The notes beneath the pieces were generated by a model. The model searched no databases. It was not told the DNA's origin and saw only the letters and a list, made by a program, of their open reading frames with translations. Both the position numbers and the translations under genes were made by a program. Shown piece by piece: positions 1-12,256 of a stretch of DNA of 64,000 bases (position 1 is its first letter; every line of letters begins with the position of its first letter). Source of the DNA: Lagopus muta (Eukaryota; Chordata; Aves; Galliformes; Phasianidae); the NCBI RefSeq assembly GCF_023343835.1, contig NC_064439.1, positions 28,125,933 through 28,189,932 on the forward strand, given 5' to 3'.

Positions 1-3000
1 GTCAGAGTACCTAAGAATACGAAGTAAAGCCACATGCATCATATCCTACATCAAAATACTGCAAATATCACCACTTAAATGCAGCTATTTGATTCTTTTA
101 TATACTAAATAATATGTAGAGGGCATCAAAAAAAGGATTTCAAATTGTTTCTTTCTCCACAGAGAACAGAGTAAGTTTTTGCTCGTTCTTGTTTTTTCTA
201 TTATGACTGACAAATTCATCAGGTAAACAATGATTTCAAGAAAATTCACTATCTGTAATACTTATGGGGAGCCTACACGCTCAGCTCTGAAGGAGGAGAA
301 ACAGTTATGATATATTCTTACTAGTAAAACTAGTAAAGCTATTGAGATTAATTTTACAGACACAAGATGCACTAAAGCACTAAATACTTGCAGTATTTAA
401 CAATAGTGAAAAACGTATTGCTCTTTAGGAATACAAATGCTCAATCCATTGTTTTCTGCAATAAAGCCTAAGAAGGCAATACCTAGGAACTACCTTCATT
501 CCAAAAGCAAAGTCATCTGTGATACAAACCACTTTCCTGGAATTAGTGAAACACAGCATCTTCAACCTTTTGTACATTTTGTGGGGTTTTTTGGGGGAAT
601 AATAGAATTCCAGGAAAAATTATTTTAATGAATTTTAAAATAACTACTAAAAATGAAATAAGCTTCAGTGTTGTTAGACTTTTTTTTTTTAAAGAAAAGT
701 ATTTGTTCTTACATTCTTTTATTATAACAAAGGCAGAAAATACAGCCAAACCAACATATTCTCAGCATTTCTTAAGTATTGAAGTTGTGTAAATGTAAAA
801 CACAAAGTCATATGGTTTCAAGTTTCATTTCAACTTGTCACTCACCACAGGTTCATCAAAAGGTTTGCAACTCTCTGAAATGAATACTGGCACAGTCCTA
901 CACACTGAGCCACAAAATTTAACACTTCTGCATGACTTCAACTCCAGACTAGGGCAGACTAATTGAATTCATCTCAGTTCGTCTTATGACTATAGAGAAT
1001 CAGGAATTTAAATACAGCAAACTCAAGAAGAGCGATTTCACACTAAGCAGAAATCAGAGCTGTGCACTCCTCTTTGCAGAACAGCCACAGAACAACAGAG
1101 TAGAGTAGGCATTCTGCACATCCACCAGTGATGGCTGAAGGACACCGACATTTCCATTCTGGACTCAAAGAAAACAGATTATAGTGCAACTGAGCAGTAC
1201 ATAGCATCTTCTGAGAGCTAGAGAGGCTAGCCTGTGATAGATCTGTCCGTGCACAGAGGGGCTGGAATGACTCAAGGCCTTCAGTGGTACAGTACACTAG
1301 GAACTGACAGGATGCGGTCAGAGCTCCACCCTGTGTCTGCATAAACACATTTATAAACCCAAGCCTGTCCTCAAATTCATTCTGAACTTATGTCCTATCA
1401 TTAGATCTAGGATTTAGAGATGCAATATATTCCTCTACAACTACACAGGAATCCTCTGGATTGATTAGACGGAAAACCAGTTTGTGCTTTGAAGCCTAAG
1501 TGCCCCATCAAAACTGACTTACAGAATTCATGAAACATACCAGTACAGTAAGATATGCTAGAAATTTAACGTGCATGATTACTGTGTATCACACCAAGAT
1601 GGTTATACCTGTCAAGATATGCCTATGGAAATGTTGCAAAGTGATCTAATGAAGTAGAAAGACATCAGTCCAGAGCCAATCTGACAGCAAAGCGATCTTT
1701 CCTCCCATTCATTTCACACTATTCTCTTCATAAAGATTTCATACTAAAATAACAAGCTCAAAATCCACTGAAAAGGTAAATGCCTTTTCTGTCTTACAGC
1801 TATAATATAAAACCATGAAAAAACCTGCAGCCTGATAAAACAATCTTTAAAGACAATCAGCACAAGGCATGGAAGAGATCAAAATAAGGTATCCATTAAC
1901 AAACAACAAATACAGGACTGTAATGCTTCCATACAGCATAAGCTGTACTTTTAAAGTGGAAAACTGCATCTCACCAAATGAAACAAAAGCAACAATTTCA
2001 GACATAACCACTTTACAACTGTCTTGGGAGGACCTCAATATTACCACAAGGAGAAAAATGGAAGCAAAAAAGGACTTATGTTTGTCTCCTGAGACTGTCC
2101 TTCTGGTCATCACCTACTGAAGTCTAAAGGATCAGTCACTGCTTAGCTGCTTAGGGGTATTGCTTCAGTAAATTACAAATGACATGTATTCATACTAGCT
2201 GATGTGTAACTCAAACTAAAGGAGCTCCGTAACCCAGCAACAGTTTGAGCTATTACATGGTTTTGCAGCAATCCACAGAGTTACTCTATAAGCAGCAGGC
2301 TCAGGTACAAATGTGACTTTGAGGTTTAACCCTTTATTAATTTACTCAGATATAAACCAGTGCCAAGAGCCTTAAATCCTCAACTTTTCTGCAACTGCAG
2401 ACAGCAGCAACTCACTTCACACTAAATCTCATTATATGGGCAGCTGTGTCAGAGAAACAAGGCCAGAGCCAGGCAGTCACTGCTGAGATGGTTCTAGGAC
2501 TTGGAATACAATCTTTCACCACGATAAAAACTCTTCAGATGTAGAAGACAACTATTACGTTACTTCTGCTGATCTTACTATTCAAGCATCACATGAAAAA
2601 AAGAGCCTTCAGGAACAGAACACACATGAAGAATGAAAGCACTTTTTTCTCTTCCTTTTTTCCCCAAATCTCTGTAAATTTTATTATAACTTTACTCACA
2701 GAGGAAAAATATATGCATTTTTACAGTCCAAAATGGAAGCATGAAGAACTCTGAAGCATGAGAAGTTTCATGGACATTTCAAGAAGTTTCAAGAAAATTT
2801 TAAGCACCTTGTATGAAGTTGATACCCACCTTTTTCCTGAAGGACTAAATTGGCATTCCTTATTGCCCAGGAAAGACAAAGACATATTTTCAAAGAGCTT
2901 AAATAACTTGACTATTTGCTATCATTATTTTTTCTATCATAAGCAATTTCAAGAGTAACTTGAACAAACAGTTATATTAAGCCAGATATATTTAACAAAA

Positions 3001-5971
3001 AATGCAGTTGTGTGACCTGGAGAGACAGGGAGCATACACCAGCCAAGCAGAAAAAAGATTCTTGGCAAACAAACTGTAGAAGACACTTCCGAAGAGGTGA
3101 TTATTTTGAAGCTTCCCTCAGGTGATGTTTTTTTGACATCAAGCCACCTGCTTCAAGAGACTACACTGCAACAAGCAAAGCTGTCTGAACCCCTTATGGA
3201 AAATTTTTATTCTGCCAGTAAGTATGCTAACTCTGCTTTTCTCTTTCATAACTTCTCACTGTACTTCCAGTGACTGGTGAATTATGAGCACAGGAAGAAT
3301 AACAGCAGCTTACTTGTCCCACATTTTTATACCAACCTTTACCCCACTATTTTTATCTTCTCTGTAGCTTTAGTAAAATTCCTCAATAGTGCACAGACAC
3401 ATCTGAGATTCCTCCCTACATTAGGAAAGGAATTGGGAACGTTCTACTCCAAAAAAAAAAAAAAAAAAATCCACAAGAAAATTAAAACGAAGGAAGAATA
3501 TATACAGAAGCAGAAAGGAGACTACAGTCCTGTTGGACTTCATGCAAAAGCCTGGTATAGTTCAACAGAAGCAGAAACAAATTCAATGGGAAAAAAAAGA
3601 TAGACATTTCCGTAATACACTTAATCTTTTTAACCCCAGTAGGACCTTACCTTCCTACCAATGCCACTGTATAGTTAATAAAAAACAATCCTTCCTCCTT
3701 AGAGCTTTTTTTCCTCATCTCCTCTTCCTAAGGGCATTATCTTTGATTATTATTGGCAAGCCAACCTTTTACATTCCATGATTCTATACAACAGGAAGCA
3801 ATACTTAGTTATTCATTCATGTCTGCTCTTGTCAGACAGTTTTTCTACATCAATACTGAAGATGCTCTCTCCTTTTAGCTGCGTTAAAATCTTTTTTCTC
3901 ATAATTTTTAAAAAGGGCATGAAAATCGGCTGCAAACTCTTGGTTTGCTCATGTATTTCTGTCTGTACATCGTTTAAATGCTTAAAAAGAGCTACAGTAG
4001 CTGAGACAACCGGAAGCCCAAAAAACAGTTATTGTATGTTAATGAGTAAATGATTTATCCAATTACAGCAGGTAAACAATAGACAGCAGGAGATAGCATC
4101 AAGCTAAACACAGAAAATCTGCTTCTTCCAGGTTTTGTGACAAACTGCAGTTCCTCAGTATTACTTTTTTTGAGCTCCATTCACAGAGTAAGAAAGAAGT
4201 ACCTCCTCTGCAGTCAGAAACAACTGAGCAGATGAGTCATTCCAAGCTTTAGATTGTATCTGTTCCCAACTCCCCATACACATACATAGCAGACAACGCT
4301 CTAATTCAGTGCAGAGATGGCAGAAAGCTCTGCTTGAGACAGGACTGGCACCAGTTAGTACACTCTTAAAGCCAGGAGAAAGCACTACATTATTACTCAC
4401 ACAATCAAGTTTGGATCACATTCCTGGTTGGACTGTACAACTCGAATTCACTCTAATTTTTTGCAGCTTCAGGACATAACTATAATACTGTTACTCAAAG
4501 AATTGTTATTTTCCCAGAGCTTACTGGCAGAAGAAACTAAAAGGTCCGGTTTGTTTTTTTTTTTTAATAAGTGTTTTATCTTCCTATGAATACCGTTTAC
4601 TTCCCAAAACACCACTCTGTTCTCTTTTCCAGGTCTCCAAAATAGAGGATATTCTTCTCTGCAGATTTCCATGACATTTTGGCAGAAGCTACAGCTGTGA
4701 CAAGCTTTGGACTGGAAGTTTTGCTTTCTGATGTGTTTAGCTTTGTGATTGAGTGCTACTGAAAATTAAAGAAAACAAGCAATATTCTTTCATAAAGTAA
4801 CAAGTGACCCGAGGGAAGCCTCCCTGTGTGGGAATGGAAAAAAAAGTCCCAGTTTTGATGTTCCACAAGCTTCCATAAGTTCATAACTTTAAGAGATGTC
4901 AGCAATTCCATGTCTTTTCACCACCTTCCCCTCCTCCCTATTTCTTCTCTCTAAAAACAAAAGGTTTGTTTTCCTACAAGTTACTGCAAAACATCCAAAA
5001 TACATCTGACACTCCACTATCTGCAGTGTTTCAAATGACTCTAGATACGTGACTTACACTATGTTAACATTTAACAACATATTAATTGTCAACCCCATGC
5101 CTAGAACTCAGGTTTTTTTTTGTTTTTTGTTTTTTTTTTTAAAAGTAAGACCAGATTGCTAAGATACCCTATTGCTTGAAATCTTTGCTCCAGTGTAAAC
5201 ATAGAAAAGTCACACAGGCAGCCTCCTACTATGGGTACCAAATTCTAGCCTGGTAACCATAACTGCCAAAGATGCAGTTCAGTCCCCACTGGTCAGGGCA
5301 TCGCACCACGGAATGTAGTGGTGAAGTGCAGTGATATAGACAATGGTCTATTTATCAGTTTTTCCCAGTTTGATATTTTTTCAAGGCCTTTGGATTACAC
5401 TGATCCCACCTGCAATAGATGAAGCAGGTGAGACCTCTCATTGAGACTGGAAAGCAGCGAGACTACATCCAAGTGCCACGGTAGGTTTGTAGCTCATCAA
5501 ACTGGCCAATACAGTTGCACAAGCCAAGCATCAAGGCTATGTGCATTAATCAGAAGCTTCAGCAGCTGAAGAACGCTGTGCAGCTTCAAGGTGATGATGC
5601 AGGGGACCATAAGACATATGGAATTTCAGTCCAGGGGCCTCACCAGGCTTTGGAAGCACACAGCTCTCCTCAGCTGAGCCCGCCTGCCGTCAGCTCCGAA
5701 CAGCCACGTGCACGCCGGCCTGGGTGCTTTCAGCCGCTCTATAATTTACTGAGCCTTTTAGCAGGACAAGGAGGGAGGCAGACACTACCAAAACGCAAAA
5801 GCAAAGCCTCCGAGGGGCAGACCTCAGCGAGATCCGGCTGTGCGGCCGCCCACGGCTGCCCGCAGAAGGCCGGGAAGAGCCGGCGCTCAGGCCTGAAGAG
5901 AGGGAGGCGGGGGAAGGAAAGAGAAGGCCAGCGGGGAGCGGGAAGGGACGGCGCTGCGCCTGCCTCATTAC
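1..5971 (-). other. CRPPA: CRPPA intron 1 (part), no exon seen
   Basis: This follows from the exon 1 donor at 5971. The stretch is AT-rich and holds only short open frames with no recognisable domain. I looked on the minus strand for the next conserved CRPPA block (the region containing HDAVRPF in the family) and did not see it. It contains an A19 run at 3451-3469 and a T-rich tract at 5111-5141. I recognised no transposable element in it. Confidence 0.75.
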
Positions 5972-6132
5972 CTCTCCACGGCCCGCACTGTGTAGCTGAC
6001 GAGCGGCCTCCCCTGCACGGTGCAGAACTGCTTGGGGGTGGCACCGCCCAGGCGCTCACCGCTCCCGCCCGCGGGTAGCACCGCCGCCACCGCCTTCACC
6101 GCGGGCCCGGCCTCGCAGCCGCCGGGCTCCAT
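5972..6132 (-). CDS. CRPPA: CRPPA (ISPD) first coding exon, partial gene
   Basis: This exon encodes the start of the cytosolic CDP-L-ribitol pyrophosphorylase, which makes the CDP-ribitol used by FKTN and FKRP to build the ribitol-phosphate part of the alpha-dystroglycan O-mannose glycan. It gives 53 codons plus 2 nt, beginning MEPGGCEAG. Residues 18-36 carry the nucleotide-binding signature of IspD-type cytidylyltransferases, [19 protein letters not shown] (glycine-rich loop, then PKQF). The exon ends in a consensus donor (AG|GTAATG on the minus strand at 5971-5970). The start was chosen for its Kozak context (G at -3, G at +4) and its short distance to the conserved domain. The frame stays open upstream to an ATG at 6426, so a longer N-terminus cannot be excluded. 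From memory, the human protein has about 30 more residues before the VLPAGG motif. The other exons lie left of the window; I found no exon 2 in 1-5971. Confidence 0.92.
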
Positions 6133-6485
6133 CGCCGCTCCTCGCCCCTCCGCCCGCCCCCCAGCAGCCAGAGCTCGGCCGGCACGGCGCGACCGCCCGC
6201 GTCGTTTATTTGTCCGCAACGCCCGCAATCCAAAGAATCTAGCGCGCGCCCGCCCGCCCGCCTCCAGCGGCGACCAGGCCCCACTCCTCGCCCACCCCGC
6301 GTTACGCGAGGTTACGCGAGGCTCCGCGGGCCCAGGCGGCCCCACAGTGCACATCTCAAGCTCGGTACAGGGAAAGAACAAAAGGCTCCCGCCCGCACCG
6401 ACACGCTGAAAGGGTGTAAATAGCATAGAGCAGGGGTAGTTGCCGTTGCCCCTTTAAATGCGCAGTGAGCGGGTAGTTCCCCGCA

Positions 6486-6495
6486 GCGCATGCGC
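6486..6495. promoter_or_regulatory. NRF1 palindrome GCGCATGCGC
   Basis: A perfect match to the core of the palindromic NRF1 site lies about 355 bp upstream of the CRPPA start codon, inside the CpG island. A further TGCGCA half-site is at about 6459-6464. NRF1 sites of this form are typical of vertebrate CpG-island promoters and usually lie close to the transcription start. This suggests the main CRPPA start is in the 6300-6500 region (inference). Confidence 0.65.
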
Positions 6496-7756
6496 GGCCG
6501 GGCTGCTCCCACCTGCGGCGGGCCCCGGTGGGCGGTGCTGGCTGCAAGGAAGGCGCCTCGCCCGCAGGCTTAGGTGGAGCTGCTGCAGATGGCGGGAAGT
6601 CTCTGCTAGCCCAGTGGACCAGCTCTGCTTCTTCCAGGGGATGAGCACAGGGCACCAAGCTCTTATGCTTAGACGTTATAGACAGGAAAAGGAAAAAAAA
6701 AAAAAAAGCATCGGTCTTATATGCAGATAATACTAAAAACAGCCAGAGGCTTTGGGGTTTGTAGGTCTGTTTTGATCTAGCCTTCATATTTTTGAGGTGC
6801 TGCCTTGCTGGCAGCTTTTCATGTTTCTCTGAGTTGTGTCAAGAGGAACCTAAGTAGAACATAAATGTAGTCTTCTGTGAGGGAAGTCAGGCTGAACAGT
6901 CTGGGGAAAAAAAAGAAGAAGAAAAAAAAGCTGCATAAATGGCAGGTTGTGATATGCCAGGTGGGCTGCTTTGCCAGGGTCAGTTTTGAGTTAGGGTAAA
7001 ATGATGGTATGAGATTGCAGAGGCATCGTAAGCAGGAGTCGTTCAGTGGAAATGAAGTGATGCCTGTTAGCAAGAGGAGAATTCACTGTCATCTTTGATT
7101 CCTACAGAAGTAGGGGGGTCATGAAAAATTGTACAATGCAATGGAAACATAACATGCTTTGCATGCAGAGGTGTTCTGACAGTTGAGACAGAGAACAGAA
7201 ATCATGTCAACTAGCACCATGCAATGGAACATGGGAGGGACTGATGGCAAACAAAGAAAATAGACATACAAAAGAAGGGAAGGAATGTGTGTGCTGAAGA
7301 ACTTCTGGGATAGAGACCCCCTGCGTTGCTGAAAACATTGACTGAAAGCTGAGCTGACAACTTGTGGTCTCATCTTCAGGACTGTTACTCTTGCAGGATT
7401 TTAGAAAATCCTTAGCTGAGGAACTGTAACCACCTGTTGCTTTTCACTTTTGGTGGGTTTCATATTTTCTCATCTTTGAAAATGTCTTTCTCTACAGCTA
7501 ATTCTGAAGTGATTACATCTGTTTGTATGTTTTCTCTTTACAGAACTTTGGAATTTGTTTGGACTCTTCTCCTCTATGCAGACTGCCATGCATTCAGCAT
7601 CGCTTCTTTGTTATCAGATAGCCCAAATGAAATTTTCTTCTTGAGGTAGGCTTATCCAGTATTTATGCTCATCACATAGTTACATTATTATGAGTTCTTT
7701 TCTTGCAGCTGTTCTATGCAAACACATTTATGGCAGGTTTTTATGCAACATTCCCG

Positions 7757-7757
<1 letters not shown>

Positions 7758-7788
<31 letters not shown>
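7758..7788. repeat. Poly(T) run, 31 nt
   Basis: An uninterrupted run of 31 T. No recognisable retrotransposed sequence is attached on either side, so it is listed as a simple repeat. Its length is likely to be polymorphic and is prone to sequencing error. Confidence 0.95.
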
Positions 7789-7791
<3 letters not shown>

Positions 7792-9588
7792 GCAGACATT
7801 CTGAATTCCTGACTCATGTCTTCATACCTCAGTTTATGAAGAGCATGGTTGTTACTCTAGGCAGGTATAACTTATCTAGCAGATTTTTTTCTTGTTTCTA
7901 TTGCTGTCATCAGCAAAGTAAGCTCATGACTCCTCCCACTGTACATTAGTTCTGAAGAGTAAGGAAGGACTTTCCCTAGCAAAGAATCCCTTTCAGAATT
8001 ATTTTCTCCTTCTTAAAATTCTGATTTTGAACTTCTTCCTCTATTCCAACAGTCTGTTTTATCTTGTCTTGCCCAGGAAGTTTTCCCCCATTTTGTTTCT
8101 TTCATGTTTATTAATTTATTCTGTCAAACTTAAAGAGCCAGTGGAAATTCAGGACAGAAGACCAAATGAAAAAGTTGGTTCTGTTCTCGTTCTGAAGTCC
8201 ATTTGCTTTATTATGTTAGGTGGATGAGGCTTGATCTATCCTGAAGAAATTATCTCTTGTGCAGGGCAAGAGTTTTTATGTTCATTTTCTAACATGTATT
8301 TTTTAACTTCTCTAGGTAGCTTGTTAAGTATGAAACCTCTCTGCTTCTACCTTTCAAACCTTCAAATTGAGCTATTCTAGTAGTGAAGAAAACCTGCTCT
8401 CCTCATCCTTGTCTCAGGAATAGTTGTGACAAAGAACATATCCTTAGATGTAATGTCAAAATTGTAGGAGATGGAAATGCTAAATAAGTTAGTGCCTTGG
8501 ATATTGGCTTTAATATTCTGGTCTGAGAGGTACCTCAGATTTATTTGTAATCAGGAATTAGTACTTTTGTTCTGGATTGACAGCTCAGTCCAGAACAGTT
8601 TCTTCAGGAAACCTTTCAGTACATAGATTCCCATGGTCTTGGTTAGACAAAGCATTTTACTGCTATTTCTCCTTGAATTTTGTGTTTTCTTAAACAATGA
8701 CTAAGAAGGCTTTGTTTGATATCCTTATCAATTTATACTGCCTTAGCAAAAGTTAAAAAATTTTTGATTTTATTTTCATGTGTTTTTAATACTCATTTGA
8801 TAGTAACATGCAATGAAACACAATAGTATTTTGTGATTACATAATTTGCTTGAATGCCATTCCATTTTACATTTTTATTAATTTAATCATATCATTACTG
8901 TGTCCAATGCAGGCTCATATATAAGCATTTGAAGTGGGATAGAAGTTAAATTGGTGGATATTGAGAGAACAACTTTATACCTTTTTTTTTTTCTTTTTTT
9001 TTTTTCAATGAAGATAAATGAAGGCAATCTTTTTGACTTACAGTCAATAAAGAGCAGTTTAATCCATAGTTTCTGTGCAGGGATATAACAAGTGAAACCA
9101 CAGTGCTAGTTTGCAATTATGCAGTATATTTGCCATATATTTGAAAAGGTTTTTTTTTCCTTTTCTATTAAAGAAATAAAATACATGCAAATTGAAATGA
9201 AATGATAGAGGAGAAATTAGCCTGAAAATGTGAAAATGTTTCTGTGACTGAAACTCATCATAGTGTTTATGGGGGATGTTAAATGAGAATTAAATTATTG
9301 GACTGATAGAATGATTTTCTTATAAGAAATGATGTTCAAAACCTGCAAGTGAGTCCTCTGTAGGTGTGACATAAATTAACTGAGAAATTGTCTCTCCCTT
9401 TTTTATAGTCATTTCTAAGCTCTTAAAGCATTTTGTTTTTAATGCAGTCCAAGTTGGATGAATTTACCTTTTCTTCACCAGCAGCAAGGTTCACAATGGT
9501 GTTTTTCAGTGGGAGTGCATGCAGTAGGGGAACATTTGGCAAATTAAAGTGAATTGTGATAGCAAAATTAGGAAAACCCCACACCATT

Positions 9589-9592
<4 letters not shown>

Positions 9593-9619
<27 letters not shown>
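9593..9619. repeat. Poly(A) run, 27 nt
   Basis: An uninterrupted run of 27 A with no recognisable element body next to it. Confidence 0.95.
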
Positions 9620-9624
<5 letters not shown>

Positions 9625-10860
9625 AATACTTAAATTCTGAGACCCGTTCTTGCAGCAGATTTTATATCTGAATCATTCTGAGCAGTGAAGGATCTTAGCC
9701 AGGACTTTGTGTTTATCCAATTGTTTTTCACTGACTTTATACAGATATATAACAGTTACTAATTTTATGGTGGCTTGCCATAAAATACAAGTTGAGTACT
9801 GTAAGTAAGCAAGTTCTCTCTAGAGAGTTCTTCCATTTAAGTAGAATAGCAATCTTAGGCTTAAGTCACTAGTCACTGTAATTGTTGGAGCCACTGTTCA
9901 CAAAGAAAAGACATAGGTTTTTTTTGCATATTTGAACAGATTAGAACAACTTTAGAAAGCAATGGCAGTACTTCTGGGCTTACCTTGCGTGTCCATTGCT
10001 ATCTGTAGCTCTTCACACCAGATCTCAAAGAGTTACAGTTTCATCATCCTTTCTATATCTGTATAGTTTGTATATGAAAAAAAAAAAAAAAGAGAGAGAG
10101 AAAATATGGCGTCTGGGTAGGCATTTTGTTTCCAGGTATTTCATTTCAGTTCTGTTTGATCACCATAAAAAATAATCATGTAAAAGTTGTCTTTTATGTC
10201 CTTCGCAATCTTCCACTTGCTGCCTGCAACTGAGGCCTAATCAGCCCTCAAGTTTATCCTTTCGAACTGACTTGCTACTTCACTGTTTCAGTCCATGTTG
10301 CTTAGGAGCTGTCTCAGAGTGTTTCTTCCAGGGTGGCAGTGCTTCCCAAGGCACAGTGTCACAGGGAGCATTGCTTGAGGCAATACAACAGTGAGGGAAA
10401 CTTTGAAAAAGGCAAAACAATTTTCCCTCCAAATCATAATTAGCAAGTTGGAATTTTTACCTTATTCATATTGGCATATTTCTACATGTGTATTTTTACA
10501 AATACCATTGCAAAGAGTTATTTCTTGCTTTTAGATTCTTTGGTGAAAGATGCTATAGATATGCAGCATATTTGCATAAGCTTTATTTATTTCCTTCTAT
10601 TGCTATGTAAAGTCGAGATCAAAACAACATCAGCAAGGGAGTTACACATGTACATAACATGAATGATGTAAATAGTTGGCTATCAAATATCAAAGAGTGC
10701 TTATATGCCTAATATACGGTGTACATAGATCTGATCTGTGACGGAAATTGTAAGTGCTATTGCCTTCAGATCTGTTGAAGGGATTTCTAGGTGCCTTCAT
10801 GCACAGGTCTGCAAATTGTTACTGATATATGGTTTGATCTTTCACAAAATGGTATAAATT

Positions 10861-11142
10861 ATAGAATGGCCTGGGTTGAAAAGGACCACAGTGACCATCT
10901 GGTTTCAACCCCCTGCTATGCGCAGTGTCACCAACCAGCAGACCAGGCTGCCCAGAGCCACATCCAGCCTGACCTTGAATGCCTCCAGGGATGGGGCATC
11001 CACAACCTCCTTGGGCAACCTGTTCCAGTGCATCACCACCCTCTGGGTGAAAAACTTCCTCCTAATAGCTAACCTAAACCTCCCCTATTTCAGCTTAAGA
11101 CCATTCCCCCTTGTCCTACCACTACCCACCCTTGTAAACAGG
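10861..11142 (-). mobile_element. CR1 LINE 3' fragment, antisense
   Basis: The plus strand starts AGAATGGCCTGGGTTGAAAA and runs through phrases diagnostic of inverted CR1 3' ends: GGGATGGGGCATCCACAACC at about 10990, then a CTGTTCCAG-type segment and CCCTTGTCCTACCACTAC. The sense strand is therefore minus and the 3' end faces low coordinates. The fragment is 5'-truncated, as is usual for CR1, and stop codons and drift show it is not coding. Confidence 0.93.
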
Positions 11143-12177
11143 GTGATTGGTATAATGAGCTGCAAGTTTTAGTTGATGAGGTAAACGTGCTTCATGATTT
11201 TTAGATAGTTAATCGTTGAAGCATTTGTAGAGAATATGACAGTTATGAATGTAAATAAAATGTGGTTTCTGCACACAGTGGAGTATTTCCATACTTGCAC
11301 TTAGTCGTATTTTATTGTTGAAAAGCGTATTTTGATTTTAACCTGCTGTATTGTGTGTGTTTTCTGTCACACTTTTGGCATTGTTTTATATGATTCTGGA
11401 AGATATATTTCTTCTAAAGCCTATGCATATTTGATGCACAGAGAAAGCATAAAACACGTTCAGAGCAAGTGCTAGAGGAAAAAAAAAATGGAAGGGATTT
11501 AATTTGATGTTGGACACTTTTAAAGCTTCAGCCTAAGATATTATATTTCCAGTGGCGTGTTTATCCCTTCTCTACTGAATAATCCTTTAGGCTATTTCTT
11601 TGGGATGTGGAAAGTTAATTCAAGAGCTAAGTTCATGTACATTGTGTATGTAAAGTAGAAGAATTTAAACAAAAGAGAACTACTCTGTTGTATCTCATCC
11701 AGTAACTCGCAGGGGTGAGAGTTCCTGACTGCAATAGTTTTTGTGAAATTCAAAATGATTAAAGGACTTCAAGAAAGTCTTCTACTGCCTTCAGGAGTGC
11801 AGTGGCAAGTAGCTGATGAGGTGGAAGCCTCATGTAATTTTTTATTAGAAATTATTCTCTCTAGTCTTAAACACTTGGCTCCTGGATGATCTTCATGGCT
11901 TCTAGGTGCTTTGATCAGATGCTAAGTAATGCCACAGTTAGGTAGGCTGAAATTCTCAGCTTCAGCATCACCACTGTACTTGGGCTAACTTATAGAAATT
12001 GTGTATTGGGGCATCAGACCACCTGAGTGCAATGTATGGTGACCCTAATAAGGGTGAAGATGTGGAAGTTGAGGGACAGAAAATCCAGAGACTGTTTTCC
12101 ACTGTCATTGTGTCTTAATAGCTGCCACTAGTCGTTTTTAAAAAAAAAAATTAAAAAGTAGTTTAATTTGTTCTTTT

Positions 12178-12256
12178 TCAACAGGCTTCCAATCATGGCT
12201 GAGTTCAAGATGTTCAAGGCCAGGTTGTATGGGGCCCTGGGGAACCTGGGCAACCT
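12178..12256 (+). mobile_element. Small CR1-like fragment
   Basis: The segment contains GTTCAAGGCCAGGTTG-like sequence followed by GGGGCCCTGGG and CAACCT. This is the sense-strand order near the CR1 3' end (compare the antisense versions at 35950 and 50840). It is short and diverged, so family and exact ends are uncertain. Confidence 0.6.

Larger units (their letters stand above)
5680..6640. promoter_or_regulatory. CRPPA: CpG island over the CRPPA promoter and exon 1
   Basis: GC content and CpG frequency rise sharply here compared with the AT-rich flanks, with many CGCC, GCGG and GCGCGC strings between 5820 and 6560. The island covers CRPPA exon 1, its 5' UTR and upstream sequence. There is no TATA box at a sensible position, which fits a housekeeping-type promoter with dispersed starts. 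It includes a tandem duplication of the 10-mer GTTACGCGAG at 6301-6320. Confidence 0.85.
6640..10860. other. Intergenic, no gene recognised
   Basis: This lies upstream of CRPPA and downstream of SOSTDC1. It is AT-rich and carries a T31 run at 7758-7788, a T-rich tract at 8982-9005, an A27 run at 9593-9619 and an A15 run followed by (AG)n at 10077-10102. The open frames here are short and low-complexity. I see no splice-site-bounded homology to a known protein and no clear repeat family. Confidence 0.6.

Noticed and set aside
5515-6078. 187-codon plus-strand open frame opposite CRPPA exon 1
   Set aside because: It is a shadow of the CpG island and the minus-strand CRPPA exon, with low-complexity composition and no recognisable domain.
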